A stretch of DNA of 64,000 nucleotides from Scilla litardierei (lineage: Eukaryota; Streptophyta; Magnoliopsida; Asparagales; Asparagaceae): the NCBI GenBank assembly GCA_030789695.1, contig CM061139.1, positions 1 to 64,000 of the forward strand, given 5' to 3'. This document shows, piece by piece, positions 11,329-20,451 of the stretch. The position numbers and the translations under genes are program-made. Positions within the stretch are counted from its first letter, which is position 1. Each line of letters begins with the position of its first letter. The notes beneath the pieces are model-generated. The model searched no databases. It was given only the letters and a program-made list of their open reading frames with translations, and was not told the origin of the DNA.

Positions 11329-13145
11329 TGATCGTGCCCGGGAGTACACACACCCGGGACAAACGACTTGTAGTTTTACTGCAAGCGCACGGTGTAGCGA
11401 CGAGCGGGTATCGAACTCAGGGAGGACAAATGACCGTGTCTCTTTCCAATCACTTAGCTATCAAGAGGATCGAGAATCGTTTGGGGTAAACAGTCATAAT
11501 CGTGCAAATGTCAAGAGAAAATATCAAATTAATAAAACGTCTAGGAGTAGGGAATCCCCACTACGGACCGCCTCTCATCATTGTGATTCATAGGTTTCGT
11601 TATTGCTACACTTGAATGTAGGTGAACTAGTCGCAACTAAATGTAGAACTAAGCTCACGCTCTCGCGCTATCGCCGGTCTATAGCAAACCTAGGATATGG
11701 CCCAATCTCTTGCAAACCCTAGCCTAAGCCGCTAGCGTGAAGAACGACATCATCGTTCAATCGTATCTCGAGCCCACTCTCGTACAAACTCGAGTTACGA
11801 CCTAGATTATGATAGTTCCTATCCGTCCAATCTCTTGCAAACGAATATGGGTATAGATTCACAATTGAAAATTCTAGCTTTAGTCCAATCTCTTGCAAAC
11901 CAAGTCTATAGAGATCCAATTGTCAATCTAAATCGAATAACTAGGCCTTCCTATCAATTGGGATCCAATCTCTTGCAAATCCCAATCGATAAGAATCCCT
12001 AGCTATCCGTAATTAATCAATCACAACCTTGCCATAATCAATTGTAGCAACAATTCCACAATTTCATCACAATTTAGAAATAGGGTCCATAGGGTTCATC
12101 CCTACGCCCTAAGACGATGGCACTACTCAATATTCATCATGCAATTCTCAGAAAAATCAATAATAATATCAAGAGAATTCATTGCAATAGAGAAATGGCT
12201 AATAAAAATTGAGTTTTTGATAGGAAATAGCCAAACCAATGTAGATCCAATGATTTCCCAAGAGTATCCAATAAGAATAGCCTTCAAATCTTCAAAAAGA
12301 AAGTCTAAATCTAATAATCTAAAAAAGTTCTGAAAAGTTCTGAAAAAGGCTGCTAAAAGCTCTTCTAACTAGGGCAAAAACTGGGTTTAAATACCCCCCA
12401 AAATCGCCCAGAAAATCGTAACCAAACTGCCCCTGCGCAGCCCAGAAATCGCAACTCTCGCAGCAGGCGGAGCGGCTCACTCGGCCGAGTGACATTGTCA
12501 CTCGGCCGAGTGACAGACCCTGTAAGAAAACAGTAAGTTTGGATGTTTCAGGGTTTGTCTTCGGGGGATGGCTCGGCCGAGTAGACTTATCCATTCGGCC
12601 GAGTGGCTTTATCGTTCGGCCGAGTGAGCTTCAACAGGATCTCTGAAAATTACAGTAACTTCGGCCTTTCTCTGGAAAATTTCCATGTACCACTCGGGCG
12701 AGTGAGATTTCTCATTCGACCGAGTAGGCATTCTTCGTTCAGCCGAGTATACGCTGAAATTGACTCTGAGTGCGTATCCGTTCCGGTCGGCCGAGTGGGC
12801 TTTCTTGCTCGGCCGAGTGAGTGCTCCACTCGGCCGAGTGGCATGCTGTAAATGCCCAATCTTCTCCGTTTCTCCTCCTCGTCGCTCTTACAAAGTTCCT
12901 TCTTCTTCCACTCATCCTCTATCGCTGAATGGCCCTCAAACGAGCCGTGGGTGACACTCCTTAGCGCTTGCAAACTCCTCGATCTCAAAATCGCTCCAAA
13001 TCGCTCCATATTTCCTGAAATACGACAAAAACAAGAAATAGTGAAAAGCATCGCAATATTGTCGAATAATCGTGAAAAACGCGATATGTGCGATCAAAAC
13101 GGCATGCAAACATGCAGAAAAAAGGTGTAAAATATGGAGTGATCA
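11329..13145 (-). repeat. Athila-type 3' LTR (1,817 bp)
   Basis: On the minus strand it starts TGATCACTCCATATTTTACA right after the purine run AAGCTTGGGGGATTT and ends CCCGGGCACGATCA. The end region contains CCAATCTCTTGCAAA repeated at about 11703, 11825, 11883 and 11965 (plus strand). At 12478-12840 about eleven copies of the palindrome CACTCGGCCGAGTG or variants are spaced 15-60 bp apart. No coding capacity. Confidence 0.8.
12478..12842. repeat. CACTCGGCCGAGTG palindrome cluster (about 11 copies)
   Basis: Copies at about 12478, 12501, 12569, 12593, 12614, 12692, 12713, 12737, 12784, 12808 and 12827. Three or four are perfect 14-bp palindromes; the rest vary by one or two bases, mostly in the first half (GTTCGGCCGAGTG, CATTCGACCGAGTA). 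Intervening sequence is unique, so this is not an ordinary tandem repeat. Confidence 0.92.
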
Positions 13146-15026
13146 AAATCCCCCAAGCTTACCTCTTACTCGTCCTCGAGGAAGATAAGTAAAAGGCGAG
13201 CCCGACGGAAAAAATAATAAAAAGAAAAGACGGAAGAGATAGAAAATAAGGAAGAAAGCAAAGAGAGAGGTGCTAGATCATTTTCTCAGGACGTTGGTTT
13301 TGCTTACTCATGTAGCACACGGCGAATGTAAAACTCATGCCAAAGATTTTTATCTCGATACCATAGTATATGGATGCATTCAAAATAGAAAACCCGAGAA
13401 TAGCAAAATAATATGAAATACGGAATTATTCTAGAATTAACATCGTCTGAAGCATCTAAAGCGGTATACATAATCATAGACCACACACTTTTCAATTGAA
13501 TGCTTTCTATTTGGAGTATAAGAGATATCACACAATATGGATCAACAAGAATAGAAAGGCATGGTTTTCATGAAATGCATGCTAAGTGTCAATTCCTGGA
13601 TTTCGTAAAACTTTTAGTGGTCTCACCAAGTATAGAAAATTACCTAGCTTAGGTTGTCATGCACTGTCAGGTAGTCACTCTCTCACACATCATTGGTTCC
13701 TCTCCCTCAAGCTTATCTACAAGCGTGGTGGCATAAGATAAATCAATAAATATATTCCCCATTTTTGAAGCTCCATGATAGAATAAAAACAAAAGAGGGA
13801 AGAAAGAGAGAAAGAGTATGAGATGGGATCATGTATAAACTTCTTTTCTCTTTTCTTTTCTTTTCTTTTCTTTTTTTTGCAAAAGATTCATATATACAAC
13901 TGTGGTCCCAAATCAAAAGATAGAAAGATATACATGTATTTTTATTTTTGATTTTGGGGGTAGTGGAGCATGGACTTTATAAAGCAGGGGAATTGCCAAT
14001 ATAGGATCCGCTAAAGGGAGATTCACCAATGAATATAAGTAGAGAATTAATGCTCAAGATATGTGGAGAAAGAAATAAATGTAACACTCGGTTCACTCTA
14101 TAAGACGTGCACAACAACTTTCAGCAGAGTAATGTAATCTACTCAGTTTAATCTCAGAAAGTAAACTAGTCCAGTTATATCAACCTAACATACATTCATT
14201 CAACCTGAAAGTGAGGCGTACAATTTTCATGCAATAAGAAGTGATATAAGAAAGGAAAGCAGTACTCCAGATATAAGCAATCAATGCGTGAAGCTTGGTG
14301 TGTTTTCTACGAAGAGCATACATATGAATCATCAGACTTCAGCTAATAATAGAATTTCATCCATATTCATACAAGAAAAGGTGGGTTACTATCTCAAAAG
14401 CATAGCAAGACACAGCATATGATATCTGAAATAAAAAACTACGGCATGACAAAATAGCATGCAAACAGAGATAAGCTAATCACCACGTCATCATCATCAC
14501 AGAAAAGTCATCTCTAGCAAAAGATGAAAGAAATAAGGATAAAAGAAAATAGAAACTACTACGAAATGCAGCATACTCAAAAAGGTAAGAAAACGTGATG
14601 CATGATAAAAAACGAAAAAGTGGGTGAAAATGAGTGCAAAAGCGGAAAATGTGAGAAAAGCAAAAATAAAAAGGGTGACAAAAACAAAAGCGTGAGAACT
14701 CACTCCCCCAAACTAAAGTGCACAGTGTCCTCAATGTGCGAAGTGTGGCACACCGAGAGACATGAAATGGGTGGGGAGGGTGAGGATGCATGCATGATGA
14801 AAATAAAAGAAAATAAAATGATATGGTAATGCAGGTGATGCATGCAGAGGTCAAAATGGTGCAGAATATCAGTGTCCCCAAAAATAAGATCCCTCACTCC
14901 CAAAGAGATATAAACAGATATGACCAAAAAGGTACCAAAACAGTGTGTGGAGGAGGGGCGCAAAAATCACCAGGCTAAAAAACAACCAGCAAAACAACAG
15001 AAATATAGAAGGCATCCAGTGTGTGC
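13146..15026 (-). other. Athila 3' spacer: polypurine tract and AT-rich non-coding DNA
   Basis: The polypurine tract lies at 13146-13157 (minus strand AAGCTTGGGGGATTT, overlapping the LTR start). The remainder is A-rich on the plus strand with no recognisable gene. A pyrimidine run (CTTTT repeats) sits at 13845-13880. Open frames at 14480-14960 have low-complexity or implausible translations and I do not support them. Confidence 0.6.
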
Positions 15027-15850
15027 CTAGGCTGGTGGTGGTGCACCAGCACCGTCCTGTGGCGGAGGTGGTGGTGGAGGTGGTGGGCATGGTAGCTGCT
15101 GGGTGGGTGTCGGTGGTGGAGGCAGGTGCGCCAGAATCTGGTTCAGGCAAGCCTGAATACTGGGAAGAATGGCGACGATGGTCTGCATAGCACTAACTGT
15201 GGCGGAGAGAGCCCTGAAATACCCTCTAAGTCCACTAACAGCCCCCTTAAGAGCACGAATGCTCTGAACTAGAGTGTCGGGGGGTGGTGGAGCAGAGGGA
15301 CGCACAGGTCTAACTGGTGAAGTGTGGGGCTGTCTCACGCGGCCAGTGTAGTGGATGGGTCCAGCAGGGAAGTGGGATAGTGGTGATGTGCTCACTAAGT
15401 GATGCCCAGCCTCTGTGAGAGGCTGGGACGCAGGAAAGGTCGAAGTGGAAGCAGCAGCGGAAGTGGAAGTGAAAACAGACGACGAGGCGACGTGAGAGGT
15501 CAGTGACGCAGACGTGGGGACAGATGTTACGACACTCTCAGAAAAGACAGCGGCAGTGGAGACCGAGAAGTCAACGGCTGGGGAGGCCGTGAAGGGCACA
15601 AAAGATGACTCCCCAGGAGTCGAGAACAACAATCGGGATAGTGTATCTACTGCGAAGGTAAAAGAGGACTCGTCGCTCTCAACTATGGTGGGGGGACGCA
15701 CGAGGCTCAGAGTGGTAATGGGCTCGGCAGAAACATGCACAGTGGTGGTGGGGTGGTGGTGGTGGATGGCTCAGCTAAAGTGCTTCCGACACTAACAGAC
15801 GTGTGGACAGAGGTGTCGGGAGGTGCAGACAGGCAGGAGCAGGCTAAGGG
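15027..15850 (-). pseudogene. Pro/Ser/Thr-rich C-terminal part of Athila-type ORF
   Basis: Reading frame 15740-15027, opened by a GTG, so probably not a separate gene. Residues 1-130 are Ser/Thr/Val-rich, 130-155 proline-rich, 160-210 hydrophobic-helical (LKGAVSGLRGYFRALSATV), and the tail is polyproline. It follows the upstream ORF (stop at 15844) in a different frame after about 100 bp, and that gap can be read in the upstream direction as more low-complexity residues. Most likely the C-terminal tail of the same protein, separated by a frameshift. A separate small ORF is less likely. I know no defined function for it. Confidence 0.5.
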
Positions 15851-16845
15851 ATCACGGGGTCGACGGGTGGAACGAGGGGCTCCTGCTGAGCATCCTTGGG
15901 CTCAAGCACGTAGGCGGCGGGGATAAGGAGATCCATCGCTGGAATCCAGTCTCCGTCGTCTGGTCCAATATGTGTCCGAGCAGGGCTCGGGAGAACCATG
16001 TAATCCGCGCTGAAGGGACCGTGCAGCCACACCCAGTGCTGACGACCATGGGGACGAAGCATCTTCATCCGGGCCATGACATCTATCGAAAGTGAGGTGG
16101 GGCCCGGAGGTCGACACAAGTCAGCTGGGAGGTCCACTCCGCATAAAAGGGCCAAGAGGGTAATCAGACCGCCGTAGCAAATAGGCGTACGAGCGCCGAC
16201 AGAAATGATAATACGGTCGATGTACCAACTGGTGATATCTATCTCTACAGCGGGGACCAGAACGTCGGCTCCATCAAAAACCCTGGGACGTGTCATCGCA
16301 TATAGCATGTAGAGCTCAGGTGTCGACAACGTACCGGGCTCGTACCTCGCAAGAAAAGTAGTCGCCATAAGGCGCTGTGCAATACGGAGGCACGGGTGGA
16401 GGACGACAGAGGCCTTGGCCCTGCCAGGGTCAAAGGCAAGTGGTGATCCCGTAAACCGGGTCCAGAAGGCATGGGTGTCGAACGACGGGGGTGGGATGTG
16501 CGTGGGAGCGTAAGCGCGGTCTGGGTCAAGGATAGCGGGCCACTGAAAGAAAGCTCGGAGCATGTCAAGAGTGACCTGGCACTCCTGATCCATCAGGCGA
16601 AATGAGCATCCTCCAGGGATCCGCTCAATAGAGCTAAGGACCTCTAGTGTCGGACGGATGTAAGTATCCGCTGACACCGACAGAAAATCACGCCATCCCA
16701 TGTTATTGTACAACGTGAGAAGCCCCTCAAGTACCCCTAGGCGGTCTAGGTCAGTTAGGTGTGCAAACCTAGAGGGTACTATCGAGCGATGGCAGATACG
16801 CTCGAATCTGGCGCGGTGTGCGTCATCTCGAAACGTAATCCCCAT
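15844..16845 (-). CDS. Athila ORF1-like / putative plant transposon protein
   Basis: A 333-residue intact frame, start ATG at 16845. N-terminal third: FERICHRSIVPSRFAHLTDLDRLGVLEGL, then a core with YIRPTLEVLSSIERIPGGCS and FRLMDQECQVTLDMLRAFFQWP. The pattern of a short alpha-rich entry, then a hydrophobic 'extent of F-R-L, beta, then L-x2-L-x3-F' block resembles the plant retrotransposon ORF1 family of Athila elements. I recognise this by pattern, not alignment. The C-terminal part includes SWYIDRIIISVGARTPICYGGLITLLALLCGVDLP and ends VPPVDPVIP. The role of the family is unknown. It lies between pol (hidden in the gap to the right) and the 3' LTR, where env-like ORFs of Athila sit. An open frame this long amid decayed neighbours suggests a fairly recent insertion. 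The frame may continue past the ATG towards the gap at 16942. Confidence 0.6.
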   Translation of the reverse strand: MGITFRDDAHRARFERICHRSIVPSRFAHLTDLDRLGVLEGLLTLYNNMGWRDFLSVSADTYIRPTLEVLSSIERIPGGCSFRLMDQECQVTLDMLRAFFQWPAILDPDRAYAPTHIPPPSFDTHAFWTRFTGSPLAFDPGRAKASVVLHPCLRIAQRLMATTFLARYEPGTLSTPELYMLYAMTRPRVFDGADVLVPAVEIDITSWYIDRIIISVGARTPICYGGLITLLALLCGVDLPADLCRPPGPTSLSIDVMARMKMLRPHGRQHWVWLHGPFSADYMVLPSPARTHIGPDDGDWIPAMDLLIPAAYVLEPKDAQQEPLVPPVDPVIP

Positions 16846-16941
16846 CGGCCCAACGGCGGGAGCGGGTGGTGCCTGTGCGGGGATGGGATCGGTAGGAAGC
16901 GATTGTGTAGGTGGGGTGGACTAGGTGGCGGGGACTCCGCC

Positions 16942-17441
16942 NNNNNNNNNNNNNNNNNNNNNNNNNNNNNNNNNNNNNNNNNNNNNNNNNNNNNNNNNNN
17001 NNNNNNNNNNNNNNNNNNNNNNNNNNNNNNNNNNNNNNNNNNNNNNNNNNNNNNNNNNNNNNNNNNNNNNNNNNNNNNNNNNNNNNNNNNNNNNNNNNNN
17101 NNNNNNNNNNNNNNNNNNNNNNNNNNNNNNNNNNNNNNNNNNNNNNNNNNNNNNNNNNNNNNNNNNNNNNNNNNNNNNNNNNNNNNNNNNNNNNNNNNNN
17201 NNNNNNNNNNNNNNNNNNNNNNNNNNNNNNNNNNNNNNNNNNNNNNNNNNNNNNNNNNNNNNNNNNNNNNNNNNNNNNNNNNNNNNNNNNNNNNNNNNNN
17301 NNNNNNNNNNNNNNNNNNNNNNNNNNNNNNNNNNNNNNNNNNNNNNNNNNNNNNNNNNNNNNNNNNNNNNNNNNNNNNNNNNNNNNNNNNNNNNNNNNNN
17401 NNNNNNNNNNNNNNNNNNNNNNNNNNNNNNNNNNNNNNNNN
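16942..17441. other. Assembly gap (500 N)
   Basis: Exactly 500 N, a placeholder length. It hides the 5' part of the Athila element and the start of the copia LTR to its right. Sequence on the two sides is unrelated. Confidence 0.99.
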
Positions 17442-18978
17442 TCATTTACAATTTAGACTTGGTCAAATATGGAGAGATAAAGAGGGATCTCATTCATATC
17501 AAAAGTGATTGAATCAAATCAATTTGTGGTTGGTGAAAATCCAATTCAAATTTGATTGTGATTAAATCAAATCTCATGGCAATCTATTTCAAATTTCATA
17601 CTCAATACAAATCCCACTTAGATTCATATTCAAGTTTGAATTCAAATCCCAAACTCCTAAATCTATGAGATTCTATTTGAGCCTCATTGATCTCCTCTAC
17701 TCCTATATAAACTACCATCTTAAAGAGAGAGAATGAATGCAGCCAAAAACTAAGGAGATCAAAACAAGGAGTCGGCCAAAACCCTTGCCCTCATCTAGCC
17801 GCAATACACCTCCTTCAACATCAAGCCACAAGCAACAAGGGAAGCTTCAACTATCATTGTCACAAGCTCCATTGACACACGCTTCAAGAGCCATACTTCA
17901 TATTACCGCAAGCATCAACCAAAGAGCCAAGCCTCATCTTCCATTGTCGCAAGATTCATTGACATCTACTTCAAAGCCACAAGTATCTTGGTAAGCCCCC
18001 ATCTTCTTCATTGGCGCAATCAACTACTAGACTCTTCCTTATAGCCACAAGTCACAAGCCAAATATCTCATATCCTAAGCATCCCCAAGATCATCATCTA
18101 CCTTGGAGATCCAACACCTTGCAAGAGTGAAGAAGGAGTCTTGACTAGTCGCCGTTTGGGTTGAACAACAAACTCACACAAAGGGGGGGTTGGCGACTCA
18201 TGCATCACCTTGCAACTTCCGCACCATCAAGTTGGGTAACCGAGCTGCAGCTGTAACATCTGATGCAACCGACCCATTGATCTGCAGAGCCAAGGCATTG
18301 CCGACCCTATCATGTGGGCTTACTGACTGCAACATCAAGTGCCACCAAGAGTTGCTTACCCTTGCACAACCCAAGGCAACCACATAACCATCAACATTTT
18401 TGAGTCCTAGTGCCAAGCCAAAGAGCAACATCCAAGAGGGAGATGCAACTTGAGTTGTAGATTGAGATTGAGACTACATCATGTCAGACTTGGTATGACC
18501 TGGACAGAGACGATGACATCTACACGAACTGAGATTTTCTGAACTCCATACTTATTTATATTCGTGTATTGGTGTGTTGATCTTAGTAGGTTACTTTATT
18601 CATTCTCTTGGAGTTTTGTCTAGTTGGGGCTAGATAAGAGGGTCTTGACGAGTTAAGGCTTCTCAAGGAAGGGCATTTACTAGATTGATAGTGTTTAGCA
18701 CTTTGGGGAGTGCGGTACGAACTAGGTGAGAGTTGAGTTAGGGCTTGTAGCTCATAGTAGTTGTACCTAGTAAAATATTAATACTAGTATCTGCTTTGAG
18801 GCTCGAGTAGGTCGTTGGGGCCACCGAACCAGGGTAAATCTACTGTGCACTCTGTGATTGTCTTTATTACTATGCATCTAATTATTTGTGCTGTATAACT
18901 GCCTGTGATTTCGTGTGCGTGCACGAATATTTTTAGTAGCCTATTCATCCCCCTCTAGGCTTAGATCCAGATCCAACA
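17442..18978 (+). repeat. Copia-type LTR (Copia-3), 5' end in the gap
   Basis: The last 40 bases (CTATTCATCCCCCTCTAGGC then GATCCAACA) are the typical 3' end of plant copia LTRs. A TATA box CCTATATAAAC is at 17704, followed by a C/A-rich transcribed region with CAAGCCACAAG-like words and ending in T-rich sequence. The bases after 18978 (GCAGG) are not a primer site, so this is a 3' or solo LTR. Short frames within (17737-17994, 18190-18431) look like LTR leader, not genes. Confidence 0.7.
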
Positions 18979-19561
18979 GCAGGCACGGATGTTAACCATC
19001 ATGTGTTGTTTGTTGTCTCTCGTGGCCATCGCTGTGTTGCATCGATGTGCCCCGGTGGTGACCAATCACGAAGTTACCCTGGGGGCCGTTAGGTCAGCCA
19101 TGGAGAAGTCTCAAGTCGTGCTGACTAGGATTCGCCTTTTTTGTGAATCGAGAATGGATCATCTTCAGCGGCTCGATTGTGGGCTACACGAGTCTCGCGA
19201 GAGGGAGGCAGAACAAGCTGCTTTAAGGGAGCGAGTAGAGAAGGCTCTGTTGGAAGAGAGAGCCAACGTCGAGGTCATAGCGGAAAGGGTAGTGCATGAA
19301 TTCAAAGATTCATTCCCCGATTTCGACGAGTTATACACGCAAGGTCGATGTCGATCGAAAGTAAAGGACCGATTTCCGGACCTCTCCGTTGAGATCGACC
19401 GGATCCTGGTGCTGTTTTTGAATCTCGATGACGATGATCTGAGTCAAGGCACGGGGGAGGCTGCTCTTATCGGCGATGTTGTCACCATGACGGGTGATGA
19501 AGCAGGAGCTGGTGCTTCGGGAGATCAAGATCCTGCGACTGTGTTTGGTGGAGATTTGTAG
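18979..19561 (+). pseudogene. Tat-2 antisense-type ORF, C-terminal fragment
   Basis: Open from the Copia-3 LTR junction; ATG at 18989, 190 residues. Residues 45-105 form a charged coiled coil (REREAEQAALRERVEKALLE), followed by EFKDSFPDFDELYTQGRCRS and FPDLSVEIDRIL. The sequence EFK-x-S, then 'G-x-C, then FPDL' is the usual C-terminal signature of the extra ORF carried antisense in many plant Tat elements (family of 'putative gypsy-type transposon' proteins). The N-terminal domain is missing, cut by Copia-3. The order ORF, tandem array, then gag on the opposite strand at 28193-29665 mirrors the intact arrangement at 46340-50842, so this is the left part of Tat-2. Confidence 0.65.
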
Positions 19562-19861
19562 AATCTACTCCTCTCGCCCCTGCTTTAATTTTCAAATATA
19601 TAGGGGTAATTGAGATGTAAACGAAAATAATTTTGTAGTAAAAATGCCAAAAGAGTTGGCTAGTATATCTTTGTTTGTCGTTTTATCTCTTCGTTTGTCG
19701 TCTACTCAAGTCATGTGGCCTAATGCCTGGTGGCCCCTTTCGACGGGTTAGATCCTTAATTAAGATGGTCAGGGTTAAGCCATCAAACCGTGTTGGAGGT
19801 AGGCAATTCCTTAGAGGGTGAGGGAGGGGTTCACTCAATTCTCAGCTGGTGACACAAGGGG
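19562..19861. other. Spacer between Tat-2 ORF and array
   Basis: About 300 bp of unique T-rich sequence with the duplicated words CTTCGTTTGTCG/TTTGTTTGTCG near 19670-19700. No gene seen. Confidence 0.6.
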
Positions 19862-20446
19862 GTCGTTTAGTGGCAAAGGGGTGGCACCTTCGACTTACGG
19901 CTGACGACATGTAAGGGTCGTTTAGTGGTGAAGGGGTGGCCCCTTCGACTTACGGCGACGACATGTGAGGGCCGTTTAGTGGCGAAGGGGTGGCCCCTTC
20001 GACTTACAGCTGACGACATGTGAGGGTCGCTTAGTATCGAAGGGGTGGCCCTTCGACTTATGGCTGACGACACGTTAGGGTCGTTAAGTGGCGAAGGGAT
20101 AGCCCTTCGACTTACGGCTGACGACACGTTAGGGTCGTTCAGTGGCAAAGGAGTGGCCCCTTCGACTTACGGCTGACGACACGAGAGGGTCGTTCAATAG
20201 CGAAGGGGTTGCCCTTCGACTTACGGTTGACGACACGTTAGGGTTGTTCAGTGGCGACAGGGTGGCCCTTCAACTTATGGCTAACGACACGTTAGGGTCG
20301 TTCAGTGGCGAAGGGGTGGCCCCTTCGACTTACAACTGACGATACGAGAGGGTCGTTCAGTGGCGAAGGGGTGGCCCTTCGACTTACAGCTGATGACACA
20401 TTAGGGCCATTCAGTGGCGATGGGGATGCCATTTGACTTACTGCTG
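19862..20446 (+). repeat. 54-bp tandem array of Tat-2 (11 copies)
   Basis: Units begin GTCGTTCAGTGGCGAAGGGG or a variant near 19862, 19917, 19971, 20026, 20080, 20133, 20189, 20243, 20297, 20352 and 20406. Each contains a hairpin, GAAGGGG-TGG-CCCCTTC or a shortened form, then GACTTACGGCTGACGAC. The sequence is not obviously homologous to the 47-bp array of Tat-1/Tat-3 except for the hairpin-then-CTTACGG design. The array is cut at 20446-20451 by Copia-2. Confidence 0.92.
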
Positions 20447-20451
20447 ACGAC

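Larger units (their letters stand above)
11329..16941 (-). mobile_element. Athila-type gypsy element, 3' part
   Basis: Reverse-oriented element inserted in the Copia-1 3' LTR. From left: 3' LTR (11329-13145), polypurine tract (13146-13157), about 1.8 kb of AT-rich non-coding DNA, and an ORF1-like gene ending at the 500-N gap. The order ORF, long spacer, polypurine tract, LTR fits the 3' third of Athila elements. The 5' LTR, gag and pol are not in view. The left TSD would be GCGCC (11324-11328). Confidence 0.7.

Noticed and set aside
12478..12842. Palindrome cluster considered as ordinary satellite or CRISPR-like repeat
   Set aside because: Spacing is irregular and spacers are unequal, inside an LTR. 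No array periodicity.
14480..14963. Several open frames with Phe/Ser-rich translations on the minus strand
   Set aside because: Low complexity, overlapping each other in different frames, within the AT-rich spacer of the Athila element, with no family resemblance.
16911..17512. Frames running through N
   Set aside because: They consist of unknown residues from the 500-N gap. The same applies at 42192-43138 and 63280-63945.
18190..18431. Overlapping plus and minus frames resembling a small protein
   Set aside because: They lie in the transcribed part of a copia LTR, and both strands are open.
19862..20446. Regular repeats considered as a CRISPR array
   Set aside because: Repeats are head to tail with no unique spacers, and the window is a plant genome. 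It is a retroelement satellite.
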